A stretch of 37,271 nt of DNA from Bacilli bacterium. GTDB taxonomy: Bacteria > Bacillota_I > Bacilli_A > JAJDGJ01. A program made the translations under genes and the position numbers. This document shows positions 24,562 through 35,097 of the stretch, in pieces (positions within the stretch are counted from its first letter, which is position 1; every line of letters starts with the position of its first letter). The notes under the pieces were generated by a model. The model was not told the DNA's origin, ran no database searches, and saw nothing but the letters and a program-made list of their open reading frames with translations. The stretch is taken from positions 1 through 37,271 of the forward strand of contig JAISTP010000030.1 of assembly GCA_031272545.1 (NCBI GenBank), written 5' to 3'.

Positions 24562-24592
24562 ACTAAGACCAACATTGTTGGTCTTTCTTTTT
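24562..24592 (+). terminator. Terminator after rplL
   Basis: A 9-bp perfect stem (AAGACCAAC 24565-24573 / GTTGGTCTT 24577-24585) has a three-base loop and a T-rich tail. It ends a few bases before the methyltransferase ATG. Confidence 0.85.
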
Positions 24593-24597
24593 AACTT

Positions 24598-25182
24598 ATG
24601 AAACAATATTTTACTAATAATGATAATTTAGACTTAAATAAAGAAATTACTTTATCATTTGAATATTATAATAATAAATTGTTATTTAAATCAAATGATG
24701 GTTTATTTAGTAAAGATGAACTTGATAAAAATAGTATTCTTTTATTAAATAATATTGATTCAAATAATTATCAACATATTCTTGATTTAGGGTGTGGTTA
24801 TGGGTTTATTGGTATTTGTTTAAGTAAAAGATTTAATACTAAAGTAGATTTTATTGATGTAACTAATCAAGCTATTTATTATACGAAGAAGAATTGCTTA
24901 TTAAATAACATCGATAATTATCAAGTTATTCAAAGTGATGGCGTTAAAAATATTAATAAATATGATTTAATAACTTTAAATCCACCAATTCACGCTGGTA
25001 AAGAAGTTTGTTATACTTTATATCAAGAAAGTTATGAGCATCTAACAAGTAATGGATCATTAATTATTGTAATTAATAAAAAGCATGGTGCTTTATCTAC
25101 AATAGAATATCTTAAAACATTAGGTCAAGTTATTATTAAATATAAAAAGAAACAAACATATATTATTGAACTTACAAGATAA
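24598..25182 (+). CDS. RsmC/YbxB-type class I SAM methyltransferase
   Basis: A 194-aa protein of the MTS family, which in other bacteria methylates guanine in 16S rRNA (RsmC). The SAM-binding motif I is ILDLGCGYGFIG (about 61-72). The catalytic motif is LNPPI (about 128-132) followed by HAGK, and the end is KKQTYIIEL. The N-terminal LSFEYYNNKLLFKSNDGLFSKDELD matches the start of Bacillus YbxB, supporting this ATG. There is no Shine-Dalgarno sequence; the start lies right behind the rplL terminator's T tract. The position after rplL is the usual place of ybxB, but rpoB, its usual next neighbour, is displaced by the adhesin gene. The exact rRNA target is not shown by the sequence. Confidence 0.9.
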   Translation: MKQYFTNNDNLDLNKEITLSFEYYNNKLLFKSNDGLFSKDELDKNSILLLNNIDSNNYQHILDLGCGYGFIGICLSKRFNTKVDFIDVTNQAIYYTKKNCLLNNIDNYQVIQSDGVKNINKYDLITLNPPIHAGKEVCYTLYQESYEHLTSNGSLIIVINKKHGALSTIEYLKTLGQVIIKYKKKQTYIIELTR

Positions 25183-25215
25183 AAGACTATTTTAAATAAT
25201 AGTCTTTTTTTATAT
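25181..25215 (+). terminator. Terminator after the methyltransferase gene
   Basis: An 11-bp stem (25181-25191 with 25198-25208, core AAGACTATT/AATAGTCTT) has a six-base loop and a T run. Its left arm overlaps the stop codon. Confidence 0.85.
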
Positions 25216-25580
25216 TTATTTTAATAATGATATATAAGATATTTTTACACAATATAAAGACTATTTACAAACAGTTAATAATAATATAAAATAATATTAA
25301 ATAACATAAATAAATGAAATATTTAATTATTAAGTTATTCTTCTATTATTTAAAATTAGTTTATCAATACTTTATTTTTATATTAACGAAATATTGATTT
25401 TAAATAATAATAATTTGTTTAACTTTTTATTTGATATTAAATTAGTACTTAATTTTTATTGAATTAATATTGTAAACACAAAGTAAATCATATTTTATAA
25501 AATGAAAACTATAGTTGTGTATAAAATAAGGTAAAATGAATGAATAAAAAGAATAATTTTATAAAAAAGAGGGTATCATT
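25216..25580. other. AT-rich intergenic region before the pilin-like giant gene
   Basis: The 365 bases contain no supported gene or RNA. The promoter of the adhesin must lie here. Several poor matches exist (TTGTAA at 25470, TATAAAAT at 25520), but none has both boxes at a normal distance. Confidence 0.5.
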
Positions 25581-28500
25581 ATGAGAAAGAGAAAAATATT
25601 ATTTTTTAGTATCGTCTCGGCTATAGCTATAATGCTAGGTTTAAGTTTTATTTTGCCTAGTGCTAAAGCTGCTGACTATGTGACGGACTTTCAATTGTCT
25701 GGAGGGAACAGTACTAATCTTGTTACTGGAAGTCTTAGTACTAATCAACCAGGACAACCTTATGAAGTTGCGACTGGAGCAGATTCTGTATTTTATTTAA
25801 ACTATAGTATCTCACCAGTACCTTTAAATCCTGGAGGTGAACCTCAACTTGAAGCAGGCAAGGTTGCCTTTAGATTAAAAATACCAAGTGATTGTGGGCA
25901 GTCTATTTCAATGAATCAATCATCAACTTGGGGTTTTAAAGAGGGAAGTGCTACTGATTATAATGGGACACCAGCTACTGGAGATTATAAATACTATTGG
26001 TATTATAGTACTGAAGATTTAAATTTCATTTTAACAGGGCAAGGTGCTTTTACAATAACTGATGTTTTTGAAAATGGGACAACTAATGATGGAACTTCAT
26101 GTTCTATTGAAGCACAACTTTATAATTTTAATCCAGCTACTCCTACCGCTGTAGATGATAGTTTTTCAAGTAGTTTTGTTGCGCAAACTAATCAATTTAA
26201 TTGGTCTAACGTAACTTTAGGTGCTACTGTTAATACTGATGATAGTGGACAAACTCCGGGAGCTGATGCGACAACTTCATGGACAACCACTAGAAATGTA
26301 AGTGATCCTGTTGTGGATGTTGCTATTCCTTTATTAAATTTTAATTTGAAAACATCACCTAATCCTGCAACATTACCTAATGGTGGAAGCTATGCTCAAT
26401 CAATAACTTATAATGAAACATATAATGTTCCTATGGGGACAACTGATACTAGTTGCCCATTGGTTAAGATAACGGATAAATCACAATTTATTGATAAAAA
26501 TGGTAATCCGATTAATCCTAATTGGATAACTTTAAATAAAAATAGTAATGGTTTGGTAACTAGTTTTACGATTAATCCTGTAATTACCAATACTAGTAAT
26601 CCAGCTAGTGAATTAAATCCTACAGAATTTTGGTTTGGCATTAAAGGGGCAATGGTTAATTCATCTTGTAGTGATATTCAAAATGCTAGTGTGAATAATC
26701 CTGTTAGTTTTAAATTTACTACTGGTGCAAGTACTCATTTAGTTAAACCTATGGCTACTTTAGATAGTAGTGTTAATCTAACTAATGGTAATTTAGTTAT
26801 TAATCAAAGTAATTTACCTAATGTTACTTTAAACTATGTTGTTAGATTAGCTGAACTACCAGAAGATTCTTTTAAGAAAACTATAAAAAAAGTAACTAAA
26901 ATTGGAACAAGTGATGTTAATCAAAGTGGTATGGCTGATCCAACTGCTCTTTCAGCATATGTAGGAGATAATGTAACTTATGAACTAGGTGCTGAACATA
27001 TTAAGAATAATAATAGTGTTCCGATAACTATTAAATATACTGAAACAGCATCAGCTGATTTTGATACTTCTAAAATTAGATTGACTAGTATTAATTCTGG
27101 AGCATTAAGTATACCTAATATTGATCGTAAAATCACCATTACTTATAGTGATGGGACTACTATAGATAATTCAAGTAGCGATGGAGCAGACGGAGCAGAT
27201 GGTTCTGATACAACTGGAAATAATAATTCAAGAACATGGATTGTTGATAGTGATGTTAATAGTGGTAAATATGTAACTTCTTTTACTATTGAGTTTACTT
27301 TACCACCAGGAGCATATGTTAATAATACTGGCCCATTAGCTAATTATGTGGTAGTTGATTCAAATAATATAGCTAATGAAGGAACTGATTTTATTAATAA
27401 AGTAAATCAAACATATACGATTACAATGAATGGAACTACGACCACAAAAGATAGTAACGATTCAGTTAATATTAAATATAAAAATGTACCTAATAATGAT
27501 GCTTCTTTAAATAACTTCAATAAGACTGGAGCTAACTTAAGTAGACCTAATGCTCATCCTGTATCAGGTGATGTTGTCTTATTTACATGGGAGTTAAGAA
27601 ATAATACTGGAAGTAATTTAAATATTGATGATATTAAAGATTTATATTCTTCTTCAGCTTTAAGTCCATATAATGGTACTGCAGATGTTCCAAGTAAATA
27701 TCAAAACGCTAATAATAGTTTAAATATGTTGTTATGGACAGGTGATCCTACTTCTACTAGTAGTGCAACTTCGTGGCCTGGTGGTGAACCTACTATTACT
27801 TTAGGTGCATATAGCAATGATAATATTATTGATGTTAAGATGGCTGATAACAATCCTATTGTTGTACCTAGTGGTTCAACATACTATATTACTATGACTA
27901 TGAAAGTAAAAGATGGTGTTGGCGCAAAATCAGCTTTAGGAGATTATTTTAATACATATTATGATGGCATTAAGAATGGTGAAGGTTTATATTGGTGGAG
28001 TGCTAGTACTGGTGGCTTAGGAAGTGATAATAAATATCATAGTAATGGTAGTGTTCCAGTAAATATTACTACGCCATGGACTTCTTATCCTTATAGTAAT
28101 GATGTTGTAACTTATGCAATTAGAGTTGTTAATAATACTGATGAGACATGGGGTGATGATGGACCAATAACTATTAATGATGCTTATGATAAAGATACAT
28201 CTCGTTATGATGGTGATACTGATTTTCCTTATAATAGTAGTAATTTAAACTGGACTTCTGGTGGTACAAATAATGGAAGTTGTGAAATGTGTGCTGGTCT
28301 TAATTTAAATAATCCATTTAATTTAGGAGTAGTTACATCAACGGAAAATATTTATGTATGGGGCGTTAATATGGAAACAGGTGTTGGAACAGGTGCTAAT
28401 CTAAAAACAACAGCTGCTAATTTTGATGAATCACAAGTAAGTGTTACTAATATAGATGAAACAAATCGTACTTTTACTGTTAATTTAGGTAATAATAAGA

Positions 28501-31500
28501 TTGCTCCAGGGGAACAAGTTGTTTTAGCTTATACCGTAAAAGTTAATCCTAATGTTAGTGCTACAGATCCAGTAGTAAGCAATCCAACAGATGATCAAAC
28601 AGTAGCTGGAGAATATGATGATTATGATTATGGTACTAAGGAAAATGAAATTATTAATAATTTTGAAGTGTTAAATAATGGTACTACTGTTGGAACAGGT
28701 AAAGATATTTTCCAAGTTAATCCTAATGAGAATGTTCAAGGAGTTGTTGATTTAACTAAAGGTATTTCACAAGATACTGATGGAGATGGTACTGATGATG
28801 TTGATTCCACAAAATTAAAGGATAATGAAGAAATAAAATATGTTGTAACTGTTTCTAATGATCATATTAAAGCTGACCGTTTCTTTAAAGTACAAACTTT
28901 AATTGACCAATTACCTGAACATATTTCATATAAGACTAATTCATTTGCTTTAAAATATTATAAGATTGAATCAACTGTTAATAGTAATGGTACCTTTAAT
29001 ATTGATGCTGGAACTAAAACAGAAATGGCATTGCCAAGTGGCGCTAATAACTATACTATTGATAGTAGTGATCCACATAAATTAATTGTTAAATGGGCTA
29101 ATCCTATTGAATTAACTTCTAGTACTTATAGTGATGATACTTTCCAAAAAGTAACTACTTATCAATATGAACTTACTTATTTAGGAGTTGTGGATACTGC
29201 AGGTATTGATGAAGGACAAAATACAATTGATCAAACTAATACTGCTACTGTCTTCTTCACTAATGCCAAGAGCGAATTAATTGCTAAAAATGGTACTATT
29301 GGTGATGATAGTAGTGCCAATGTTGATAATAATACTAATACTAAATCAACTTTAAGTGCTGAAAGTACCGTTACTTTACTTAATGATTCTTATAATTATG
29401 GTAAGATTGTAAAAACTGCTTCTAATGCTAATTTCAATATTGATTCAATCGGTACAGGCCGTAATTATAATGTAGCTATTACTAATACTGGGGCTAATGA
29501 TTGGACAATATCTAAAATAGTTGATATCTTAGCTGAATATGAGAAGATTGATAAATCTAGTTTAGTAATTGCTTATCCTAGTGATACCGCCAATGTTGAT
29601 TATCCAGATAATATTACAGCGGCAGCTAGTGATATTAGTACAGCTAATGTTTCTAATTCTAGTGCGACATATGAAAAATTTACTTATGTACATGATTTAG
29701 TTATACCTGCAGGTCAAACAGTAAAAATTAGTTATAATACTATAGTTGATAAAGATGCAGTTCATGATGTATTAAAAGCATCACAAACAAGTACATATGA
29801 TTCAAAAGCTAATAACTTTGCGATGTATATGAAAAACAATGCTACCTTAAACTTAAATGGTGGTGGTATGGCAACTAGTGATAATACTAGTACAAGTGAT
29901 TTTGATGGTAATTATGATAATGATAATAATACTGGTATTCGTTATCAAGCTGATTTAGATACTAATTATTTAGATAATTCACTTTCACCAGCCGTTAATA
30001 TTCAAGCTAAAGTTCCACAAACTGATGGTACATTATTAGATTATTCACAAGGGGTAACACCAATTAATCCTGGGGATAATTTAGCTTGGAATATTTGGAT
30101 TGGTAATCAAACTAATGCTACAGCACCAATTTTCCCTGGTGCTAAGATAATTCTTGTTTTACCTGAAGGTGTAACTGCCGCAACTAATAATGATGGTAGT
30201 ACCATTCAATATTTACAATCAAGTAATTATCCAGCTGCATGGAATAGTAATTCAATTGTGGATAATACTACAAAACCTTCATGGTTAAGTGATCCAGTAG
30301 TAAGTACAGTTAATGGTAAACAAGTAATTGAATGGACTATTACTTCTAGTGCTAATTTACCACCAGGTGCATCGACTACTGGTTTTGCAGGATTTACAAT
30401 TAATTCAATTACTAAACCATATACTTATACTTCTTATGCACCTGATGTTTATTTTGTACCATTACAAAATGATAGTATGCAAGATTTCTATGACAGTGTT
30501 GTAACAAGCACTGGTGGTGGTGTTGCTTGTGCTTGGCAACCATGGAATTATATGGTTGAAGAAAGCAATATTAGTAATTTAGATGCATCATTAACCGGTA
30601 CTTCACATTATGTTAAAGATAATATTCCAGTTGATGTTTATGGAGCATATGGTATGTCTGCTTATAAATCATTAACTTATGATGGTAATACTATAACTTC
30701 GCGTGATAGTAATCGTGTTATGGAATTAGCTAATCGTGATGATATCTTTACTTATACTTTAACTATTTCAAGTGAAAAAGCTGATGCTGTATTAAATACA
30801 CCAGTTATTGTCGATCGTTTACCAAATATAGATGACACAGGTGTTACAGCGCAATATGCTTCTACTGATCGTGATAGTAAAGCACCTGTTAGATTAGTTG
30901 GTGATGGTGACTTTGTAGTTGATTTAGTTGATGGAAGTGGTAATGTTACAACATTAGATCCATCTCAATATACAATTGAATATATGTTTGAAAACAATGC
31001 AACATTCACTGATGATGATATGAATGGAGTTGCTAATGCTTCTCGTTGGTATGATAGTGATGCTGTACAAAATGCTAATAAAGACTTTAATGATGCAACA
31101 GCTATTAGAGTAAAAATTACTGATGGAGCAGTTAGAATTGCTGGTAATGGTAAATTAAATGTTAGCTTTAAAGCACATCTTGGTTTAGAAGAAGATGCCA
31201 GTGATTATAATAATCCTGATAATATTGCTTATAATAACTTTGGATATAAGATTGATTATGGTGTATCTTTAACTAAAATTATTACAGATGTTATTCAAGT
31301 TGGAGTAAAAGCTGATGTTCCTGATGCTCAAGCTAGTATCGTTAAAAATATTGATTTAAACGGACATACTGATAGTGCTTCAAGAACTAATTTCTTAAAT
31401 AATAATTCGCAAACATTTAACTTTACTTATGTTGGAAAAGATGCTAGTAATACTGTGCAATATAGTTGTGATTTCTCAATAAATGCTAATACTTCTAATA

Positions 31501-34500
31501 GTACTGGTTATACTGGTAATGTTATTACAAGTACAGATCCTGATTGTTCTATAAGTAGTGATAAGAAGAGTTTAATTGATTTAGATCCAACTTTAACATA
31601 TACATTACAAGAAAATACTTATGCTAATTTTACTACTAATATTGCAAGTGATAGTACTGTTGTAGATAACCAAACTAGATATACTTATACTGTTACTAAT
31701 ACTTGGCAACCAATTCAAATTAAAGCTGAAAAAGCATGGATGATTGGTAATAATGCAATGACTAGTGATGAAATTGATAGCATCTTAGTTCCATTATTAA
31801 ATGGTGAAAGTATTCCAGTTGATTTATATGCTAATGATGTAAAAATTAAAACTGGTAATATCACTGCAACAAGTACAACAGTGGATTTTGGTTATTTTAA
31901 TAAGTATGATGCAGATGGTGATGAAATTAATTATGATGTCGAAGAAGGAACATTTAATCATGCAAGCTTCTTTACAATCAATGATGATGTTGCAATCGTT
32001 AAGAGTGGTACTGATAATAGTGTTTATACTTATGGTATTCAAAATAAATTAACTACTGGTGGTGTTGAATTAACTAAGAAAGATGATTTAAATAATCTTC
32101 TTGCCAATGCAACATTTAATTTATATCAGGATAATGCTACTACTGATACTTTAATTGGTACTTATACAACTAATAGTAGTGGAGTAATTAGTGTTGATAC
32201 ATTAGCACCTGGTGATTATTACTTTACTGAAACAAGTGCTCCAGCTGGTTATACAAAGGATAGTGATAACATCACATTTAGTATTACTGGAAGTGAAACT
32301 GATGCCGTAAGTGTTGATGCAACAAATGATATTATTAGAGGTAGTGTTGAATTAACTAAAGTTAGTGATCAATCTAGTAATACTTACTTGCAAGGCGCGG
32401 TTTTTGAACTTTATCAAAAAGCTGATAATCCTTATACTCACAATACAAGTGATACTAAGATTGGAACTTCTTATACTACTAATAGTGAAGGTAAAATTTT
32501 AGTAGATAACTTAATACCTGGCGATTATTATTTTAAAGAAATTAACGCACCAACTGGTTATACAATTCCTAGTGCTAATGAACAAATTGATGTAACTGTA
32601 TCTTTAAATCAAACTAATACGGCTGCTGTTACAGCTACAAATAATATTATTAAAGGTGGTGTCGTATTAACTAAAAAAGATGATTTAGATAATACATTAG
32701 TTGGTGCTGAATTTGAATTGTATCAAGAAAATGGTGCTACTGATACTAAAATTGGTTCTACTTATACTACTGATAGTTCTGGTCAAATTACAGTTACTGA
32801 TTTAGTACCTGGTGATTATTACTTTACTGAAATAAGCGCACCAACTGGTTATACGATGGATACTGATGATATCGCATTTACCGTAGAAAATAATCCAAGT
32901 GGCAATGTTAGTGTTAGTGCTACAAATCCTATTATTTTAGGAAGTGTTGAACTTACTAAAACAGATGATTTAAATAATAATTTAGCTGGTGCTGAATTTG
33001 AATTATATCAAAAAGCTAATAATGCATATACTCATAATACTAGTGATATTAAGATTGGTGATACTTATACAACTGATAGTGATGGTAAGATTTTAGTTGA
33101 AAACTTAGTACCTGGTGATTATTACTTTAAAGAAATAAGTGCTCCAGAAGGTTATAGTATGGCAGTTGATACTGATTTTACAATTGCATTAAATCCATCA
33201 CAAACAACACCAGTAAGTATCAGTGTTGAAGATGAAACTATTAAAGGTAGTGTTGAGCTTACTAAAACAGATGATCTAAATAATAATTTAGCTGGAGCTG
33301 AATTTGAATTATATCAAAAAGCTGGCAATACATATACTCACAATACTAGTGATACTAAGATAGGTGATGTTTATACTACAGATGGTGATGGTAAGATTGT
33401 TGTTAATAATTTAGTACCTGGTGATTACTACTTTACTGAAGTAAGTGCTCCAACTGGTTATACTAAAGAAGCTAATGATGTTGAATTTAGTGTAGCTATT
33501 AATCCATCACAAACAACAGCAGTAAGTGTAAATGTAGAAGATCCTATTATTAAAGGAAGTATTGCACTTAGCAAGACTGATGAGTTTGGTAATAGTCTTG
33601 AAAATGCACAATTTGAATTATATCTAAAAGCTGGTAATGAATATACTCATAATACTAGTGATACTAAGATTGGTGATACTTATACTAGTGATAATGATGG
33701 TATGATTATCGTAGATAACTTAATACCAGGTGATTATTACTTTAAAGAAGTAGCTGCTCCAGAAGGTTATAGTATGGTAAGTGATACTGAATTTAGTATA
33801 GCTTTAAATCCATCAACAACAACTCCAGTAAGTATTAGTGCTGAAGATCCTATTATTAGAGGAAGTGTTGAACTTACTAAAGAAGATGAATTTAATAATA
33901 TCTTAGCTGATGCACAATTTGAGTTATATCAAAAAGCTGATAATGCTTATACTCATAATACTGAAGATACTAAGATAGGTGATACTTATACTACTGATAG
34001 TGATGGTAAAATTGTCGTTGATAATTTAGTACCTGGTGATTATTACTTCAAGGAAATTGCTGCTCCAACAGGTTATAATCCAGAAACAAATAATGTTGAA
34101 TTTAGTGTAGCATTTAATCCTTCAACAGATACTCCAGTAGCTATTAAAGTTATTGATCCAATTATCAAGGGTGATGTTGAATTAACTAAGATGGATGAAA
34201 AAGATAATTTGTTACCAAATGCTAAATTCAAATTATGTTATGTAAGCATTCCAACTAATAATGCTTTAGATGGAACTTGTCAAGATAATATTTATATAAC
34301 AGATGATAACGGTAAGATTTATGTTGATAATTTAATTCCTGGTGATTACTACTTTGAAGAAGTAGAAGCTCCTGAAGGATTATTGATGTTACCAAATGAG
34401 ATGAATGTTTATAACTTTACAATAGCATTTAATCCTAGTGAAACAATTCTAGTAAATGCTTATAACATGCATCCAGTATCTTATGACCCACCAGTTCAAA

Positions 34501-34967
34501 AGATTGTTGCTGGTAATGATGCTAGTAAAGCACCTAATACAACATTTACTTTTGAAATGAGGGGATTGGATAATGCACCAATGCCACAAGGTAGTCAAAA
34601 TGGAGTTAAACAAATTGATGCAGGTGTAGGTGCTGTAGAATTTGGTGATATGACATTTACTGAAGCAGGAACTTATAAATATATTCTTAAAGAAGTAAAT
34701 GATGCTGAAAAGAACTTTACTTATGATACTAGTGAATACACTTTAACAATAGTTGTAACTTTTGAAAATGATCGTTACTTAACATTAACTAGTAGTATTG
34801 AAAAAGATGGAAAAGCTTATAGTGATACAAATATAGAATTTACTAATTTATATACTCTTCCTAAACAAGCAATCGTTGATACTGGTTCAAATGATTTGTA
34901 TGTATTTAGTATCTTAGTAATGTTTACTGGTACCTTATCATTAGTCGTATTTAATAAGCGTCATTAA
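25581..34967 (+). CDS. Giant pilin-like adhesin with SpaA/CnaB domains, 3128 aa
   Basis: Secreted, wall- or membrane-anchored adhesin. The ATG has SD AGAGGG upstream and opens a signal peptide (MRKRK, hydrophobic core, likely cleavage after AKA near residue 30). The N-terminal two thirds hold about seven DUF11-like beta modules (near 460, 665, 840, 1080, 1290, 1495 and 1720: GDNVTYELG, FTYTLTIS and similar). Around 1900-2060 lies a prealbumin-like module, and around 2060-2155 a CnaB-like domain (IKAEKAWMIG). Residues 2160-2965 hold eight SpaA/CnaB repeats. Residues 2970-3090 resemble the FctA/Spy0128-type pilin domain. The end is IVDTGS, a hydrophobic span and the tail NKRH. LTK Lys and YYF(K/T)E Glu in each repeat are the residues that form internal isopeptide bonds in this family. 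It has its own terminator and separates the methyltransferase gene from rpoB. Confidence 0.94.
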   Translation: MRKRKILFFSIVSAIAIMLGLSFILPSAKAADYVTDFQLSGGNSTNLVTGSLSTNQPGQPYEVATGADSVFYLNYSISPVPLNPGGEPQLEAGKVAFRLKIPSDCGQSISMNQSSTWGFKEGSATDYNGTPATGDYKYYWYYSTEDLNFILTGQGAFTITDVFENGTTNDGTSCSIEAQLYNFNPATPTAVDDSFSSSFVAQTNQFNWSNVTLGATVNTDDSGQTPGADATTSWTTTRNVSDPVVDVAIPLLNFNLKTSPNPATLPNGGSYAQSITYNETYNVPMGTTDTSCPLVKITDKSQFIDKNGNPINPNWITLNKNSNGLVTSFTINPVITNTSNPASELNPTEFWFGIKGAMVNSSCSDIQNASVNNPVSFKFTTGASTHLVKPMATLDSSVNLTNGNLVINQSNLPNVTLNYVVRLAELPEDSFKKTIKKVTKIGTSDVNQSGMADPTALSAYVGDNVTYELGAEHIKNNNSVPITIKYTETASADFDTSKIRLTSINSGALSIPNIDRKITITYSDGTTIDNSSSDGADGADGSDTTGNNNSRTWIVDSDVNSGKYVTSFTIEFTLPPGAYVNNTGPLANYVVVDSNNIANEGTDFINKVNQTYTITMNGTTTTKDSNDSVNIKYKNVPNNDASLNNFNKTGANLSRPNAHPVSGDVVLFTWELRNNTGSNLNIDDIKDLYSSSALSPYNGTADVPSKYQNANNSLNMLLWTGDPTSTSSATSWPGGEPTITLGAYSNDNIIDVKMADNNPIVVPSGSTYYITMTMKVKDGVGAKSALGDYFNTYYDGIKNGEGLYWWSASTGGLGSDNKYHSNGSVPVNITTPWTSYPYSNDVVTYAIRVVNNTDETWGDDGPITINDAYDKDTSRYDGDTDFPYNSSNLNWTSGGTNNGSCEMCAGLNLNNPFNLGVVTSTENIYVWGVNMETGVGTGANLKTTAANFDESQVSVTNIDETNRTFTVNLGNNKIAPGEQVVLAYTVKVNPNVSATDPVVSNPTDDQTVAGEYDDYDYGTKENEIINNFEVLNNGTTVGTGKDIFQVNPNENVQGVVDLTKGISQDTDGDGTDDVDSTKLKDNEEIKYVVTVSNDHIKADRFFKVQTLIDQLPEHISYKTNSFALKYYKIESTVNSNGTFNIDAGTKTEMALPSGANNYTIDSSDPHKLIVKWANPIELTSSTYSDDTFQKVTTYQYELTYLGVVDTAGIDEGQNTIDQTNTATVFFTNAKSELIAKNGTIGDDSSANVDNNTNTKSTLSAESTVTLLNDSYNYGKIVKTASNANFNIDSIGTGRNYNVAITNTGANDWTISKIVDILAEYEKIDKSSLVIAYPSDTANVDYPDNITAAASDISTANVSNSSATYEKFTYVHDLVIPAGQTVKISYNTIVDKDAVHDVLKASQTSTYDSKANNFAMYMKNNATLNLNGGGMATSDNTSTSDFDGNYDNDNNTGIRYQADLDTNYLDNSLSPAVNIQAKVPQTDGTLLDYSQGVTPINPGDNLAWNIWIGNQTNATAPIFPGAKIILVLPEGVTAATNNDGSTIQYLQSSNYPAAWNSNSIVDNTTKPSWLSDPVVSTVNGKQVIEWTITSSANLPPGASTTGFAGFTINSITKPYTYTSYAPDVYFVPLQNDSMQDFYDSVVTSTGGGVACAWQPWNYMVEESNISNLDASLTGTSHYVKDNIPVDVYGAYGMSAYKSLTYDGNTITSRDSNRVMELANRDDIFTYTLTISSEKADAVLNTPVIVDRLPNIDDTGVTAQYASTDRDSKAPVRLVGDGDFVVDLVDGSGNVTTLDPSQYTIEYMFENNATFTDDDMNGVANASRWYDSDAVQNANKDFNDATAIRVKITDGAVRIAGNGKLNVSFKAHLGLEEDASDYNNPDNIAYNNFGYKIDYGVSLTKIITDVIQVGVKADVPDAQASIVKNIDLNGHTDSASRTNFLNNNSQTFNFTYVGKDASNTVQYSCDFSINANTSNSTGYTGNVITSTDPDCSISSDKKSLIDLDPTLTYTLQENTYANFTTNIASDSTVVDNQTRYTYTVTNTWQPIQIKAEKAWMIGNNAMTSDEIDSILVPLLNGESIPVDLYANDVKIKTGNITATSTTVDFGYFNKYDADGDEINYDVEEGTFNHASFFTINDDVAIVKSGTDNSVYTYGIQNKLTTGGVELTKKDDLNNLLANATFNLYQDNATTDTLIGTYTTNSSGVISVDTLAPGDYYFTETSAPAGYTKDSDNITFSITGSETDAVSVDATNDIIRGSVELTKVSDQSSNTYLQGAVFELYQKADNPYTHNTSDTKIGTSYTTNSEGKILVDNLIPGDYYFKEINAPTGYTIPSANEQIDVTVSLNQTNTAAVTATNNIIKGGVVLTKKDDLDNTLVGAEFELYQENGATDTKIGSTYTTDSSGQITVTDLVPGDYYFTEISAPTGYTMDTDDIAFTVENNPSGNVSVSATNPIILGSVELTKTDDLNNNLAGAEFELYQKANNAYTHNTSDIKIGDTYTTDSDGKILVENLVPGDYYFKEISAPEGYSMAVDTDFTIALNPSQTTPVSISVEDETIKGSVELTKTDDLNNNLAGAEFELYQKAGNTYTHNTSDTKIGDVYTTDGDGKIVVNNLVPGDYYFTEVSAPTGYTKEANDVEFSVAINPSQTTAVSVNVEDPIIKGSIALSKTDEFGNSLENAQFELYLKAGNEYTHNTSDTKIGDTYTSDNDGMIIVDNLIPGDYYFKEVAAPEGYSMVSDTEFSIALNPSTTTPVSISAEDPIIRGSVELTKEDEFNNILADAQFELYQKADNAYTHNTEDTKIGDTYTTDSDGKIVVDNLVPGDYYFKEIAAPTGYNPETNNVEFSVAFNPSTDTPVAIKVIDPIIKGDVELTKMDEKDNLLPNAKFKLCYVSIPTNNALDGTCQDNIYITDDNGKIYVDNLIPGDYYFEEVEAPEGLLMLPNEMNVYNFTIAFNPSETILVNAYNMHPVSYDPPVQKIVAGNDASKAPNTTFTFEMRGLDNAPMPQGSQNGVKQIDAGVGAVEFGDMTFTEAGTYKYILKEVNDAEKNFTYDTSEYTLTIVVTFENDRYLTLTSSIEKDGKAYSDTNIEFTNLYTLPKQAIVDTGSNDLYVFSILVMFTGTLSLVVFNKRH
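32058..34487 (+). repeat. Eight tandem SpaA/CnaB-type repeats in the adhesin gene
   Basis: Units begin at 32058, 32340, 32655, 32940, 33246, 33555, 33861 and 34170, each with GGV or G(S/D)(V/I) followed by (E/V/A)L(T/S)K. Lengths are 94-105 residues, and the last unit is longer and contains a Cys pair. Each has A-x-F-x-L near residue 18, D-x-x-G-x-I in the middle, and PGDYYF(K/T/E)E-x-x-AP-GY. Units 4 and 5 are almost identical at the DNA level over their first 70 bases, pointing to recent duplication or gene conversion. Confidence 0.9.
34872..34964 (+). other. C-terminal anchoring signal, IVDTGS type
   Basis: The last 31 codons read IVDTGS, then NDLYVFSILVMFTGTLSLVVF, then NKRH. LPKQA stands just before, so a Leu-Pro pair exists but is not in the LPXTG register. 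Confidence 0.72.
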
Positions 34968-34975
34968 TGATTAAT

Positions 34976-35012
34976 AAAAAAGTTAGTTGTTTATAACAGC
35001 TAACTTTTTTTG
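34976..35012 (+). terminator. Terminator after the adhesin gene
   Basis: Long stem 34976-34990 / 34996-35010 with one G-T pair, a five-base loop and a run of seven T's. It isolates rpoB from the adhesin transcript. Confidence 0.87.
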
Positions 35013-35097
35013 TGCTTATTAAAAGTATATATAAAAATGAGCACAATATTATAATATAAAGAGATATAAAAAGTCAAGAGTTTTTTAGTAATTTTTA

